A stretch of DNA of 54,954 nt, taken from positions 1 to 54,954 of the forward strand of contig JASEFS010000024.1 of assembly GCA_030018495.1 (NCBI GenBank), in the 5' to 3' direction. The notes under the pieces were generated by a model. The model was not told the origin of the DNA and made no database searches. It saw nothing but the letters and a program-made list of their open reading frames with translations. A program made the position numbers and the translations under genes. Positions 45,800-54,447 of the stretch are shown here, piece after piece (position 1 is the stretch's first letter; each line of letters begins with the position of its first letter). This DNA comes from Deltaproteobacteria bacterium (GTDB lineage Bacteria > Desulfobacterota > Desulfobaccia > Desulfobaccales > 0-14-0-80-60-11).

Positions 45800-46535
45800 C
45801 GGTGCGTTTGTCTTTGGGCACGGTAAAGACTTCTGAGGTCTCGCCGATTTCGATGAGCCGGCTCATCAGCAAAAAGGCCACCCGGTCCGTGGCCCGGGCG
45901 ATCTGCTTGGTGTTGTTGCTCACCAGGATAATAGTATAGTCCTTTTTCAATTGAAACAAGGTTTCTTCAATTTTGGCGGTGGAAATGGGGTCCAGACCGC
46001 TGGTGGGCTCATCCAGCAGGATGACCTCGGGTTGCATGGCCAGGACCCGGGCCAGACACAGGCGCTGCTGCTGGCCCCCGGAAAGATTGAGCGCGGAGTC
46101 GTGCAGCCGGTCCCTCACTTCCTCCCAAAGCCGGGCCGCCTCAAGGCTTGATACCACCAGCTCCTCCAACGCGGTTTTGTCTCCCCTGCCGGCCAGCCGG
46201 GGGGCAAGGGCCAGGTTCTCGAAAATGGAGCGGGGCAGGGGCACGGGCTTGCTCAATACCAGCCCCACCCGGCGGCGCAGGCTCACCAGGTCATAAGTGG
46301 GGGCCAGGATATCCTCCCCGTCCAGGGTGACCTTGCCGGTGACTTTGGTGTTGGGGATCAAATCCGACATGCGGTTCAAAACTCTCAACAGGGTGCTCTT
46401 GCCGCTCTTGGCCGGCCCCATGAGGCCGAAAATCTCATTGGCCCGGACATCGAAAGTGACATCGTCCAGGGCTTGAAAGTCCCCGTAAAAAAAGGAGAGG
46501 TGCTTGAGGCTGATTTTTATCTGATCTTGACTCAT
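45771..46535 (-). CDS. pstB: Phosphate ABC ATPase PstB, lost Q-loop and H-loop residues
   Basis: A 254-residue PstB paralogue. The signature LSGGQQQRL (151-159) is perfect and Walker B VILLDE is intact. Walker A is GPAKSGKS (40-47), still a P-loop. The Q-loop glutamine is Ser (S95 in [11 protein letters not shown]; PstB norm GMVFQKPNPFP) and the H-loop histidine is Asn (N207 in LVSNNTKQ; norm VTHNMQQ). The copy thus cannot complete a normal catalytic site by itself. I start at ATG 46535 (MSQDQIKIS); the frame is open to 46589. A transposase remnant separates it from pstA. Confidence 0.9.
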   Translation of the reverse strand: MSQDQIKISLKHLSFFYGDFQALDDVTFDVRANEIFGLMGPAKSGKSTLLRVLNRMSDLIPNTKVTGKVTLDGEDILAPTYDLVSLRRRVGLVLSKPVPLPRSIFENLALAPRLAGRGDKTALEELVVSSLEAARLWEEVRDRLHDSALNLSGGQQQRLCLARVLAMQPEVILLDEPTSGLDPISTAKIEETLFQLKKDYTIILVSNNTKQIARATDRVAFLLMSRLIEIGETSEVFTVPKDKRTDDYISGRFG

Positions 46536-46561
46536 ATAAATAATCTTATGCTGCCGCTGTC

Positions 46562-46759
46562 TTAAAAGTCGAAGGCGCGGCCCGCACACCGCCCCTTCAA
46601 ATTTATGGCAGAAGCGGCAATCTGCCGTTCTTCAGAAATTAGCTCGGATTGTGACTGCTCAAGACGCCAGGTAATAAAAAATATTGCGCCGGACAGCCGC
46701 CAATGAGGAAGTCGCCGCTTATAGATATGAATTTCGTCGGCTTTCTGTTTCTTCTCCAT
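46562..46759 (-). pseudogene. Truncated REP-associated tyrosine transposase (RAYT) remnant
   Basis: A 65-codon frame that begins like a RAYT (Y1 transposase of the IS200/REP group): HIYKRRLPHWRLSGAIFFIT, then WRLEQSQSELISEER. Full RAYTs have ~150-250 residues with HUH and tyrosine motifs; those are missing, and the frame stops soon after, so only the N-terminal fragment remains. It lies inside the pst operon between pstA and the first pstB, with a REP-type hairpin ten bases before its ATG, the arrangement typical of RAYT loci. Confidence 0.75.
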
Positions 46760-46769
46760 CGAATACTCC

Positions 46770-46791
46770 GGGCAGGCACGGAGGCCTGCCC
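46770..46791. repeat. REP-type hairpin next to RAYT remnant
   Basis: GGGCAGGC (46770-46777) pairs with GCCTGCCC (46784-46791) around a 6-nt loop. It lies ten bases upstream of the RAYT start. The shared CAGGC/GCCTG core is also found at 3225-3240, 24254-24289 and 44545-44562. Confidence 0.65.
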
Positions 46792-46890
46792 CACCGGCAT
46801 TTTACTGATTTTAGGGCCAATCGAATGGGTTTCCTTTCTTTTGCCAAGGATTACCTGCCCCAGGCTTTGCCTCTGGACCGCCTTTTCACC

Positions 46891-46932
46891 CTATCGCCTA
46901 CTGCTTACTGCTGACAGCCGGCGGCTGACAGC
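46891..46932. repeat. Heptamer array at the pstA 3' end
   Basis: CTATCGC, CTACTGC, TTACTGC, TGACAGC, CGGCGGC, TGACAGC in register, ending six bases before the pstA stop codon complement (46938-46940). Confidence 0.7.
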
Positions 46933-46937
46933 TGTCT

Positions 46938-47774
46938 TCATGAATACCGCTTCATCAACCGCTGCATCAAGGTGTACGCCGCCACATTGATGAGCAGGAT
47001 GGAAATCATCAGGATGGCGGCGGTGCCGTAAGCGTTGGGCATAGAGAGCCCCTCCCGGGCCAGGATGTAAAAATGCACTGCCATGGTGCGCCCGGAGTCG
47101 AACAGGGATAACGGGGTGCGCAGGGCCGCGCCCGCGGTGAACAGCAGCACCGCGGTCTCCCCCAGGGAGCGGCCCACAGAGAGCATGATGCCGGTGGTGA
47201 TGCCGGGCAGCGCGCTGGGCAGCACAATCCGGGTTATGGTCTGCCACTTGGTCAGACCCAGGGAAAAGCACACCAGGCGGTACTCCGGCGGCACCGCCTT
47301 GATGGCTTCCTCGCTCGTCCGGATGATAATGGGCAGCACCATAATGGCCAAAGTCAAGCCCCCGGACAGGATGGACCAGCCGAAGCCCAGTTTCATGACA
47401 AAGAGCACGAACCCGAAAAGACCCAGGATGATGGAGGGGACTCCCGCCAGGCACTCGGCCCCGAAACGGATAATGCGGGTGGTCCAGCCCTCCTTGGTGT
47501 ATTCCGTAAGATAAATAGCGCTGCCCACCCCCAGGGGAGTGGCCAGCAGGATGGCCAGAAAGGTGACGTAAGCCGTGGCCACGATGGCCGAGAAAATCCC
47601 GCCGGCCCGGCCCATGTCGTGAGGCTCCTGCGTAAGAAAAGAAAGGGTCACCTGGGGCAGGCCCTTGACGGATATATTGACGATGATGAAAACCAGGATG
47701 AACAGCGTGAAGCCGGTAAGAGCCCAGAGAAGAGCTTTCATGAAGATCTGGGATAATCTGGGATCCAAGCGCAC
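46938..47774 (-). CDS. pstA: Phosphate ABC permease PstA
   Basis: Six-helix permease subunit of the phosphate importer, 278 residues. The first helix is ~14-33, and the cytoplasmic coupling loop is EEAIKAVPPEYRLVCFSLGL TKWQTI (EAA-type). The start GTG 47774 follows GGAG by seven bases and lies three bases after the pstC stop, so coupling is tight; an ATG at 47741 is a weaker option. The stop sits at a heptamer array. Order on this strand: pstS-pstC-pstA-(RAYT remnant)-pstB-pstB. Confidence 0.94.
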   Translation of the reverse strand: MRLDPRLSQIFMKALLWALTGFTLFILVFIIVNISVKGLPQVTLSFLTQEPHDMGRAGGIFSAIVATAYVTFLAILLATPLGVGSAIYLTEYTKEGWTTRIIRFGAECLAGVPSIILGLFGFVLFVMKLGFGWSILSGGLTLAIMVLPIIIRTSEEAIKAVPPEYRLVCFSLGLTKWQTITRIVLPSALPGITTGIMLSVGRSLGETAVLLFTAGAALRTPLSLFDSGRTMAVHFYILAREGLSMPNAYGTAAILMISILLINVAAYTLMQRLMKRYS

Positions 47775-47777
47775 GCT

Positions 47778-48617
47778 TTATCTCCGCCGCGTGATGGCCG
47801 ACGCGGTGAAATTTAGAATCATAATAATGACAAAAAGCACAATGCCGGTGGCGAACAAGGCTTCGCGGTGACGGCCCGTGGCGTAAGCCAGCTCCAGGGC
47901 GATATTGCTGGTCAGCGTCCGCACCGGGTCAAGCACGGAGGTGGGGATTTTCAGGGCATTGCCGGCCACCATGATAACCGCCATGGTCTCCCCTATGGCC
48001 CGCCCCATACCCAGGATGACTGCCGTAATGATGCCGCTTCTGGCCGCGGGCAGCACCACCCGGCGCACTGTCTGCCAGTTGGTGGCCCCCAGAGCAATGG
48101 ACCCGTCCCGGTAAAGATCGGGCACCGCGGACAAAGCGTCGATGGAAATGCTGATTATGGTGGGCAGAATCATGATGCCCAGGATCACTGAACCGGCCAA
48201 CAGCGACAGACCCGGCCCCCCAAGATAGTCACGTATCAGCGGCACCAGCCAAATGACCCCCAGAAAGCCATAGACCACTGAAGGGATGCCGGCCAGGAGT
48301 TCCAGGGTGGGTTTGAGCAAAGTTTTCACCCGCTCCGGGCTGAATTCCGCCAGAGAAATGGCGCAGGCCAGGCCCAGGGGCACTCCCAGCACCATGGCCC
48401 CCAGAGTGACCAAAATGGAGGAAATGATCATGGCCAGGATGCCGAAATGACCTTTGGTGGGAGCCCAGTGGCTGGTCAGGAGGAATTTTTTGAGCCCGGC
48501 GTGGGCAATCAGGGGAACCCCTTCAAGAAAAATAAAGATGGTGATTAGCAGGAGAGAGCCGATGGAAGAGAGGGCCAGGAAAAGGAGGACCCGCTCAATG
48601 AAGACCTCCCTTTTCAA
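47778..48617 (-). CDS. pstC: Phosphate ABC permease PstC
   Basis: Permease subunit of 279 residues with about six helices. The EAA loop is DALSAVPDLYRDGSIALGAT NWQTVRRVV. The start is TTG 48617, which overlaps the pstS stop (TTGA), fitting translational coupling; the upstream G-rich run can act as ribosome site. Family features: GIPSVVYGFLGVIWL and GRAIGETMAVIMVAGNA. PhoU and PhoBR are not found in the window. Confidence 0.94.
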   Translation of the reverse strand: MKREVFIERVLLFLALSSIGSLLLITIFIFLEGVPLIAHAGLKKFLLTSHWAPTKGHFGILAMIISSILVTLGAMVLGVPLGLACAISLAEFSPERVKTLLKPTLELLAGIPSVVYGFLGVIWLVPLIRDYLGGPGLSLLAGSVILGIMILPTIISISIDALSAVPDLYRDGSIALGATNWQTVRRVVLPAARSGIITAVILGMGRAIGETMAVIMVAGNALKIPTSVLDPVRTLTSNIALELAYATGRHREALFATGIVLFVIIMILNFTASAITRRR

Positions 48618-49495
48618 TCCGCCACCCCCACCAAGCCTTCAGTTTCCAGTAAACTTTGTCCCTTCGGGCTCAAAATGAAATTCACAAAATCTTGACAGGG
48701 GCCGGGCTTCAATTCCTGAGTCACCAGCAGAAAGCGCCGCACCAATTTATAGCTATGGTTCTTGACGTTCTCCCGGGTAGGGAGAACGCCGTCCACGGCT
48801 ATGGCCCTGACCCGCGGCTCGACGAGGCCCATGGAAATATAGCCCAGGGCATGCGGGTCATTGGCCACTATTTCACGCACCGAACCGTTGCTGTCCTGAA
48901 CCAAAGCGGCCGGAGTGATGTAGGCCTCCTTGCCCATTGCCAGCTCTTCGAAGGCATTCCGGGTGCCGGAGCCCTCCTCCCGGGTGATGAGATGGATGGA
49001 GTGGGACGGCAGCCCCAACTCCGCCCAATCAGTAATTTTACCTTGATAGATCTGTCGGATTTGTTCCAGACTGAGGTTTTCTAAGGGGTTATCCTTATTG
49101 ACGATAATGGCGATGCCGTCGTAGGCGATGGGGATTTCCATCAATTCCTTCTCAGCCTTCACCAGTTCCCGGGACGAGGCCCCCAAATCCGCCACGCCCT
49201 GCTGGGCCGCATAGATTCCGGCGCTGGATCCGCCGCCCTGAATGTCAATGCGCACCTCTGAATGCCTGCGCATGTACTCTTCGGCCAGTTTTTCCGCGAA
49301 AGGCTGAACCGAGGTGGACCCCGCGATAGTGATGGCGCGGACTGCGCCCGGGGAGTCCGGGCCTCGCCAGCACCCGGCCAAAACAAGACCGCACAGGCAA
49401 CCCAGAAACAGGCAAAGCACTGCCGGGCGGCCGGCTCTGTAAAAAAGGGCCGGTTTCAGATGCCTTGCGGATCGAAAAATATCTTGGTTCGACAT
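48614..49495 (-). CDS. pstS: Phosphate-binding lipoprotein PstS
   Basis: Substrate-binding protein of the Pst importer, 293 residues. The N-terminal signal ends in a lipobox (LVLAGC), so the mature protein is a lipoprotein anchored in the outer face of the inner membrane or the outer membrane. Phosphate-binding motifs: AGSTSVQPFAEKL, GGGSSAGI, and REEGSGTRNAFEEL. It opens the operon. The start ATG 49495 lacks a clear Shine-Dalgarno and the upstream signal portion (~20 residues) is long before the hydrophobic core. Confidence 0.93.
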   Translation of the reverse strand: MSNQDIFRSARHLKPALFYRAGRPAVLCLFLGCLCGLVLAGCWRGPDSPGAVRAITIAGSTSVQPFAEKLAEEYMRRHSEVRIDIQGGGSSAGIYAAQQGVADLGASSRELVKAEKELMEIPIAYDGIAIIVNKDNPLENLSLEQIRQIYQGKITDWAELGLPSHSIHLITREEGSGTRNAFEELAMGKEAYITPAALVQDSNGSVREIVANDPHALGYISMGLVEPRVRAIAVDGVLPTRENVKNHSYKLVRRFLLVTQELKPGPCQDFVNFILSPKGQSLLETEGLVGVAD

Positions 49496-49674
49496 GGAGT
49501 CGACGAGTTTCAGGGATGTTTACCAAGGCTGGCGCCATGGTAATTGCCCTGCGTCCTCAGCGGTTTGGGCTCAGGATGATTTCCGGGCAGGTTCGGCTGC
49601 TATTATGGCAAATATGGCAGAAACTGCAACCCCAAACGCCGGAATAAGCAAGGCAGGATGGCTGTCTGGAATCC

Positions 49675-50598
49675 TCAAGGCAGGCTCTTCGGCGCAGTCC
49701 TTTTCACTACCGGAAGATCGGGGTGGATGATCTGCATGGTGGCGGAGGCAATGGAGACCCGATCGGAAACTTTGTCCAACTCCTCGAGAATACGGGTGGA
49801 AAGGCGATGCCTGGTAGAGCGGCGCTGCCGAATATCCACCACGTAGCGCAGACTCAGTTCTATCCAATTGTCATTGAAAGCAAGCCAAATCGTGGGGTCG
49901 ATCATGGCCTCTTCCACCCTGTATTTTTTGGCCACTTCTCTCCAGGATTTTTTGGCTTCGGTCGCGTAGTCTTGCACCACTTCGGTCATGACCTTTTCCA
50001 GAATCCCCCGGGCCAGCACGTAATCGCTGGTGTGCGTCACGGGAACCTTGATTTCGTCCCAAATAAAGGGAAAGTCGACGGAGTAGTTGAACACCGGCTC
50101 TTTGAATACAAAGCTGTTGGCGACCCTGACGATGCGGCCGGTGTACTGGTCGGCCCCGATCCAGTCGCCCATCTCCATGATGGTGGTGCGCAGGACGCCG
50201 ATGTCGATGACGTCCCCCTGAATGCCGCCCAATTGCACCCGGTCCCCGGTGGAGTAAAAATTGGCGAAGATGATGGCCACCCAGCCCGCCACGCTGACGA
50301 TGACCTCCTGCAGGGCGAAGGCGACGCCGGCGCCGGCCACCCCTACCGCCACAGTCAGCCCTCCCAACCGGTCTTTAAAAACAATGGCCAGAAAAAGGAT
50401 AACAAAAAAATACCCGAACAAGGTAATGAGTTTGCGCACCCGGTAGCGGGTCTCGTTATCGGCAATATAGCGGGACAACGAACGTTGGGTTAGACTGACG
50501 AGTCCCCTTAGAATCAATAACCCTATGAAGGCTACGATAAACTTGATAATCCAGGGGTTCCTTAAAAAGTCTCCGATTCCTTTCGACAGAAAGTCCAT
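49675..50598 (-). CDS. Small-conductance mechanosensitive channel (MscS family)
   Basis: A 307-residue MscS-type protein. Helix 1 ~17-34, then ~57-75, and the pore-lining third helix GGLTVAVGVAGAGVAFALQE (glycine/alanine-rich, as in MscS TM3). The beta domain follows with FYSTGDRVQLGGIQGDVIDI and TTIMEMGDW. The C-terminal ~120 residues are alpha/beta. It gates in response to membrane tension or small solutes. It is on the pst strand but 179 nt away. Confidence 0.88.
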   Translation of the reverse strand: MDFLSKGIGDFLRNPWIIKFIVAFIGLLILRGLVSLTQRSLSRYIADNETRYRVRKLITLFGYFFVILFLAIVFKDRLGGLTVAVGVAGAGVAFALQEVIVSVAGWVAIIFANFYSTGDRVQLGGIQGDVIDIGVLRTTIMEMGDWIGADQYTGRIVRVANSFVFKEPVFNYSVDFPFIWDEIKVPVTHTSDYVLARGILEKVMTEVVQDYATEAKKSWREVAKKYRVEEAMIDPTIWLAFNDNWIELSLRYVVDIRQRRSTRHRLSTRILEELDKVSDRVSIASATMQIIHPDLPVVKRTAPKSLP

Positions 50599-50662
50599 GG
50601 TTGTGCAATTCCTTTATGCTGCTCTTCATCTTTCTCAGCCGCAGCAGAAGCCGTGCTTTTGC

Positions 50663-52534
50663 TCAGCATTTGAACAGCAATGACACCTTGGTGCCGGTGC
50701 CCGGTTTACTGTCGATGGTGATTTTCCCCCCGTGCGCTTCCATAATCTTTTTGGAGATGGCCAGCCCCAAGCCGCTGCCTTTGGGCTTGCTGGAAAAGAA
50801 CGGTTGAAATAATTTGTCCATGACCTCGGGAGGAATGCCTCCGCCAGTGTCGGTAATGGTGGCGAACACCCCTTCCGCACTGCGGCCGGTGGTGACCGTC
50901 AGCTCTCCCCCCTTGTCCATGGCCTCAATGGCATTTTTGATGATATTCAAAAGGACCTGCCGGATGTGGTCCGGGTCAAAAGACGCCTCCGGCAACGCCT
51001 GGTCAAGTTCCAGTTTCACCGCAATATTGTTTTCTTTCAGACTGGGTTCCAGCAGGCGGCTGGTTTCCACCACCAGGTCATTCAAGTTGCCTGGTATCTT
51101 TTTCGGTTCTGAAAATTTGGCGTAACTCCCTACCTCTGAGAGGAAGGTTTCCAGCCTTTTTACCTCCCCGATAATGATGTCCAATTTTTCGAGATTCTTT
51201 TGGGGCTCCGCCTCAAAATTGTCTCGGATCTGCCGGGCGAACCCGCCGACTATCATCAAGGGGTTTTTAATTTCATGGCCGATATGGGCCGCCATTTTAC
51301 CCAACATTACCAGGCGGTCATGGCGAAGCAGTTCTTCCTCCATCCGCTTGCGCTCCCGAAGATCGCGAAAATGGCCGATAACCCCGATTTCCCGGCCGTT
51401 ATCATAGAGGAGACGGGCGGATAGCCACACCGGAATCAGGCTCCCATCTTTATGGCGCACCACTGTTTCATAGTTTTCCAGAATGCCGATCTCGCCGTAG
51501 GCCGGATCGTAGATTTTCTTTTTGATGTCGTGGGCCAGGCCTTCCGGATATATTTCTCTGACATTCAGCTTGCCGATAACTTCCTCAGAGCTGTACCCCA
51601 AAATTTTGGCCGCATTTTCATTAAAAATGATGATATTTCCATTTCGGTCGTTGGCAATGATAGCGTCCATGCAGGTGTCAATCAGGCGGGCCTGGATAAG
51701 CTTGCCGCGCTGGATGGCGGTGGCCAGGACCTGCTCGGCCTTCCTGCGCTGGAGCAGCCACCACATGCCGGTCATAAGCAAAGTCAACTGGCGTACATCC
51801 GAATCATCATACGGTTCCGCTTTATTGGCCACCCCGGCCACCGCCACGATGCGCTCGCCGTCAAAAACCGGGATGTTCAGGTGACGTTTGATGTCCATGT
51901 GGCCTTTAGGGTAGCCTTTCTTGTAGGGATTGGGAGCCCCATAATTGTTGGTGACTATGGGCCGCCGCTGCCGCACGGCTTCGCCCCAAAGGCCGGCCTT
52001 TTCCAGCGGGTAATGAATGGGCATGTCAATAACGGAGCATTGCGGCATGACTTCCTTCGACCAGGATTGAATAGTGAGCACGGTTTCATCCGGATTCAAA
52101 AAGCCCAGATAGCCTATTTTGCTCCTGGTGAGCCTGACAGCAGCCTCAATGGTGAAGTCGGTAACCTGCTTCAGGCTTGCATCTGTCATTTGGCTGAGCT
52201 GCCAGAGCGCCTCCAGGCGGGATTCGTTCAGACGCAGAGCCCCTTCCGAGTTTCTCATGGCCCTAAACAGAGGGGCTATCCAGGCGATTCCAGCCACCAT
52301 GAGCACGGAAATAATCAGGGCTATCAGTTCTGCAGTAAGGTCCAGGGGGGTGGGGCTGCCCCAAAACACGATTTCATAAAGAGTGACGCCCCGCCGCAAG
52401 GCCATAAGCACGATGGCGCCGGCTATGAAAAGCCAGGCAGGGGTACGCTTGGTGACGAAAATCAGCCTTAAGGCCAATACCGCCGCAGTAAGCTGAAGAA
52501 AGACGGAAAGCAATAAAATGATTTGGATATCCAT
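50663..52534 (-). CDS. Membrane histidine kinase with GAF and PAS domains (orphan)
   Basis: A 623-residue kinase. Three or so N-terminal helices (~4-26, 33-52, 68-91), a GAF domain (~105-265, with GYLGFLNPDE and IPVFDGERIVAVAGVANKAE), a PAS domain (~280-395), HisKA with H420 in GHEIKNPL, and HATPase_c (DTGGGIP, GSGLGLAISKKI). No response regulator lies next to it. The GAF region is like those in sensors of the same genome region. Start ATG 52534. Confidence 0.9.
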   Translation of the reverse strand: MDIQIILLLSVFLQLTAAVLALRLIFVTKRTPAWLFIAGAIVLMALRRGVTLYEIVFWGSPTPLDLTAELIALIISVLMVAGIAWIAPLFRAMRNSEGALRLNESRLEALWQLSQMTDASLKQVTDFTIEAAVRLTRSKIGYLGFLNPDETVLTIQSWSKEVMPQCSVIDMPIHYPLEKAGLWGEAVRQRRPIVTNNYGAPNPYKKGYPKGHMDIKRHLNIPVFDGERIVAVAGVANKAEPYDDSDVRQLTLLMTGMWWLLQRRKAEQVLATAIQRGKLIQARLIDTCMDAIIANDRNGNIIIFNENAAKILGYSSEEVIGKLNVREIYPEGLAHDIKKKIYDPAYGEIGILENYETVVRHKDGSLIPVWLSARLLYDNGREIGVIGHFRDLRERKRMEEELLRHDRLVMLGKMAAHIGHEIKNPLMIVGGFARQIRDNFEAEPQKNLEKLDIIIGEVKRLETFLSEVGSYAKFSEPKKIPGNLNDLVVETSRLLEPSLKENNIAVKLELDQALPEASFDPDHIRQVLLNIIKNAIEAMDKGGELTVTTGRSAEGVFATITDTGGGIPPEVMDKLFQPFFSSKPKGSGLGLAISKKIMEAHGGKITIDSKPGTGTKVSLLFKC

Positions 52535-52960
52535 GGCCCGGCGATTTTCCCTGCTTCTAAATCAGAGCCTTTTCCTTGGCTGTTTCTGCTTTACTCACTG
52601 GCTGCCGCATGGTGTTTTCCATATTCGCCTGATTTTCTCTTAAGATCCCGGCCATGATATTGGGTAATAAAAGCGGTTGATGATAAGCAACCCCAGGCTT
52701 GGTCCCGCTTGATTGGTGGAAAGGCATCTTAAGGCCCTACTTTTAAAATAGACAATTTTTGAGTTATTCACAAGGGTCTGAAACCAGAGGTTTTCAGCCC
52801 CCGGAGGCTATTCTCCTCACGGGCCCTTCATCGATAGCATTTAAGCAAGGGAAAATGATAATAAACAAATGCTATTTTTAAAAAAACATGGTATATTATT
52901 AAGCGTTTTTCTTTACCTGTTCATGTTTATAATGTAAATTGTATATATCAGGTTGCGCAT
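52535..52960. other. AT-rich intergenic region before hdrC
   Basis: A 426-nt region, notably AT-rich near the right end (52850-52950) against a GC-rich surrounding. No gene is seen. It is the divergent control region for the orphan kinase (minus) and hdrCBA (plus). A TATAAT (52928-52933) lies ~30 nt before the hdrC start; no convincing -35 goes with it. Confidence 0.6.
52928..52933 (+). promoter_or_regulatory. -10-like element before hdrC
   Basis: A perfect TATAAT within an AT-rich tract, ~28 bases before ATG 52961. The -35 position is T-rich without consensus, so an activator may be needed. Confidence 0.4.
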
Positions 52961-53545
52961 ATGTCGCTTGAAAAACAGATTGCGATAAGTCCTGCGGGAG
53001 AATTAGCGGCGAAGTTGAATTCGGCCCAATTGCCGGTGGACGCCTGCTATCAGTGCAAAAAATGCTCCAGCGGCTGTCCCCTGACTTTTGCCATGGACCT
53101 GCTCCCTGACCAGGTGATCCGGCTGGCGCTGTTGGGGCAGGAAGAGCAGGTTCTGGGGGCCGTCACCCCGTGGGTGTGCTCGTCCTGCGAAACCTGCACC
53201 ACCCGCTGCCCCAACGGCATCGATATCGCCGGCGTTATGGACTGGCTCAAGGAGGAGGCCTTAAGGCGGGGCTACAGCATCCCCCAGGTCCAGATCAGCC
53301 GTTTCCATCAGAGCTTTCTGGAAACCGTGCGCCTGGGAGGCGGGCGCCTGTCCGAACCTTTGCTCCTGGGCCTTTACTCCCTGAGAAGCGGCAAGACCCT
53401 GGAAAAACTCAAGTCCGGCGAACTCAAGGATGAACTGCTGCTGGGATGGGAACTGGTCCGCCGGGGGCGCCTCAAGCCCAAGCTGCCGAAAAAGCTCAAA
53501 GGCGCCGGGGAAATCGCCGCATTCTTCGCCAAAAGCGAAAGATAA
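52961..53545 (+). CDS. hdrC: Heterodisulfide reductase subunit C
   Basis: Small Fe-S subunit, 194 residues, that carries electrons from HdrA to HdrB. Two [4Fe-4S] sites: CYQCKKCSSGCP (C29, 32, 35, 39) and CSSCETCTTRCPN (C73, 76, 79, 83). The C-terminal half is helical and basic. It starts the plus-strand set hdrC-hdrB-hdrA, with seven bases between its end and hdrB. In sulfate reducers such complexes link H2, formate or ferredoxin to thiol/disulfide (or sulfite-related DsrC) chemistry; the true electron acceptor is not shown by sequence. Confidence 0.93.
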   Translation: MSLEKQIAISPAGELAAKLNSAQLPVDACYQCKKCSSGCPLTFAMDLLPDQVIRLALLGQEEQVLGAVTPWVCSSCETCTTRCPNGIDIAGVMDWLKEEALRRGYSIPQVQISRFHQSFLETVRLGGGRLSEPLLLGLYSLRSGKTLEKLKSGELKDELLLGWELVRRGRLKPKLPKKLKGAGEIAAFFAKSER

Positions 53546-53551
53546 TCGCCT

Positions 53552-54409
53552 ATGAAAGTTTCATATTATCCCGGCTGCTCTCTGGAAGAGACCGCCATCG
53601 ATTACGCCGAGTCCATCGCGGCGGTCGCCCCCCTCCTGGACTTGGAGCTGGCCGAACTGGAAGATTGGAACTGCTGCGGGGCCAGCGCCGCGCACAGCAT
53701 CAACCACACCCTGGCCCTGGACCTGTCGGCGCGCAATCTCCTCATCGCCCGGCAAGCGGGGCTGGACCTGGTGGTGCCCTGCGCCTTGTGCTTCAACCGC
53801 CTGAAGGTGGCGGAAAAGGCCCTGCCTGTCCCCCAAGAAAACAAAGGCAAGACTCAACCGCCGGTAAAGGTCTGGGACCTTCTGGACTATCTGACTCAGC
53901 CGGAATTCCTGAAATCGCTGGCCGGGAAAGTGGTCCGGCCCCTGGCAGGCCTTAAGGCCGTATGCTATTACGGTTGTCTGGCGGCCAGGCCTCCCAAAGT
54001 GACGGACAAAGAGGCTTACGAAAATCCCGGCAATATGGAGGCCCTGCTCCGGGCTCTAGGGGCGGAGCCCCTGGACTGGTCCTATAAGACGGATTGCTGC
54101 GGCGCGGGGCTGGCCCTTGCCCGGCCGGATATCATCGACACCCTGGTCAAGCGGCTTTATGACCGGGCCCTGGCCGCGGGGGCCGAGTGTTTCGTGGTCT
54201 CCTGCCAGATGTGCCAGGCCAACCTCGACCTGCCGCAAAAGCGCATCGCCAAGAAGGCCGGCCGGGATTACTACCTGCCGGTGCTCTATTTCACCGAACT
54301 CATCGGCCTGGCTTTGGCGCACCCGGAGGTGGACAAATGGCTGGCCAGGCATTTGGTGGATCCTCGGCCTTTATTGAAAAAGCTTGGTGCCCTTAGCGCC
54401 TTTGCGTGA
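53552..54409 (+). CDS. hdrB: Heterodisulfide reductase subunit B
   Basis: Catalytic subunit with two CCG domains (285 residues) that bind noncubane [4Fe-4S] clusters. First set: C9, C41-C42 (NCCGA), C77, C80 (PCALC). Second set: C138/C142, C182-C183 (DCCGAG), C218, C221 (CQMC). Both are complete, unlike homologues that lost one. The last codons (SAFA and the stop, 54407-54409) lie in a short repeat/hairpin that continues into the gap to hdrA. Confidence 0.93.
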   Translation: MKVSYYPGCSLEETAIDYAESIAAVAPLLDLELAELEDWNCCGASAAHSINHTLALDLSARNLLIARQAGLDLVVPCALCFNRLKVAEKALPVPQENKGKTQPPVKVWDLLDYLTQPEFLKSLAGKVVRPLAGLKAVCYYGCLAARPPKVTDKEAYENPGNMEALLRALGAEPLDWSYKTDCCGAGLALARPDIIDTLVKRLYDRALAAGAECFVVSCQMCQANLDLPQKRIAKKAGRDYYLPVLYFTELIGLALAHPEVDKWLARHLVDPRPLLKKLGALSAFA

Positions 54410-54430
54410 GTTACTCACGCAAAGACGCAA
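54391..54430. repeat. Hairpin and 8-nt repeat across the hdrB stop codon
   Basis: CTTTGCGTGAG (54400-54410) pairs perfectly (11 bp) with CTCACGCAAAG (54414-54424) around TTA, and the unit CGCAAAGA is then repeated. The hairpin contains the hdrB stop and may limit read-through or protect the upstream mRNA, balancing hdrC/B against hdrA. Confidence 0.65.
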
Positions 54431-54447
54431 AGAGGTGAAGAAGTAAA

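Noticed and set aside
46684-46990. Plus-strand small frames over the RAYT remnant
   Set aside because: Only the minus-strand frame shows a recognisable protein pattern and the hairpin lies before its start.
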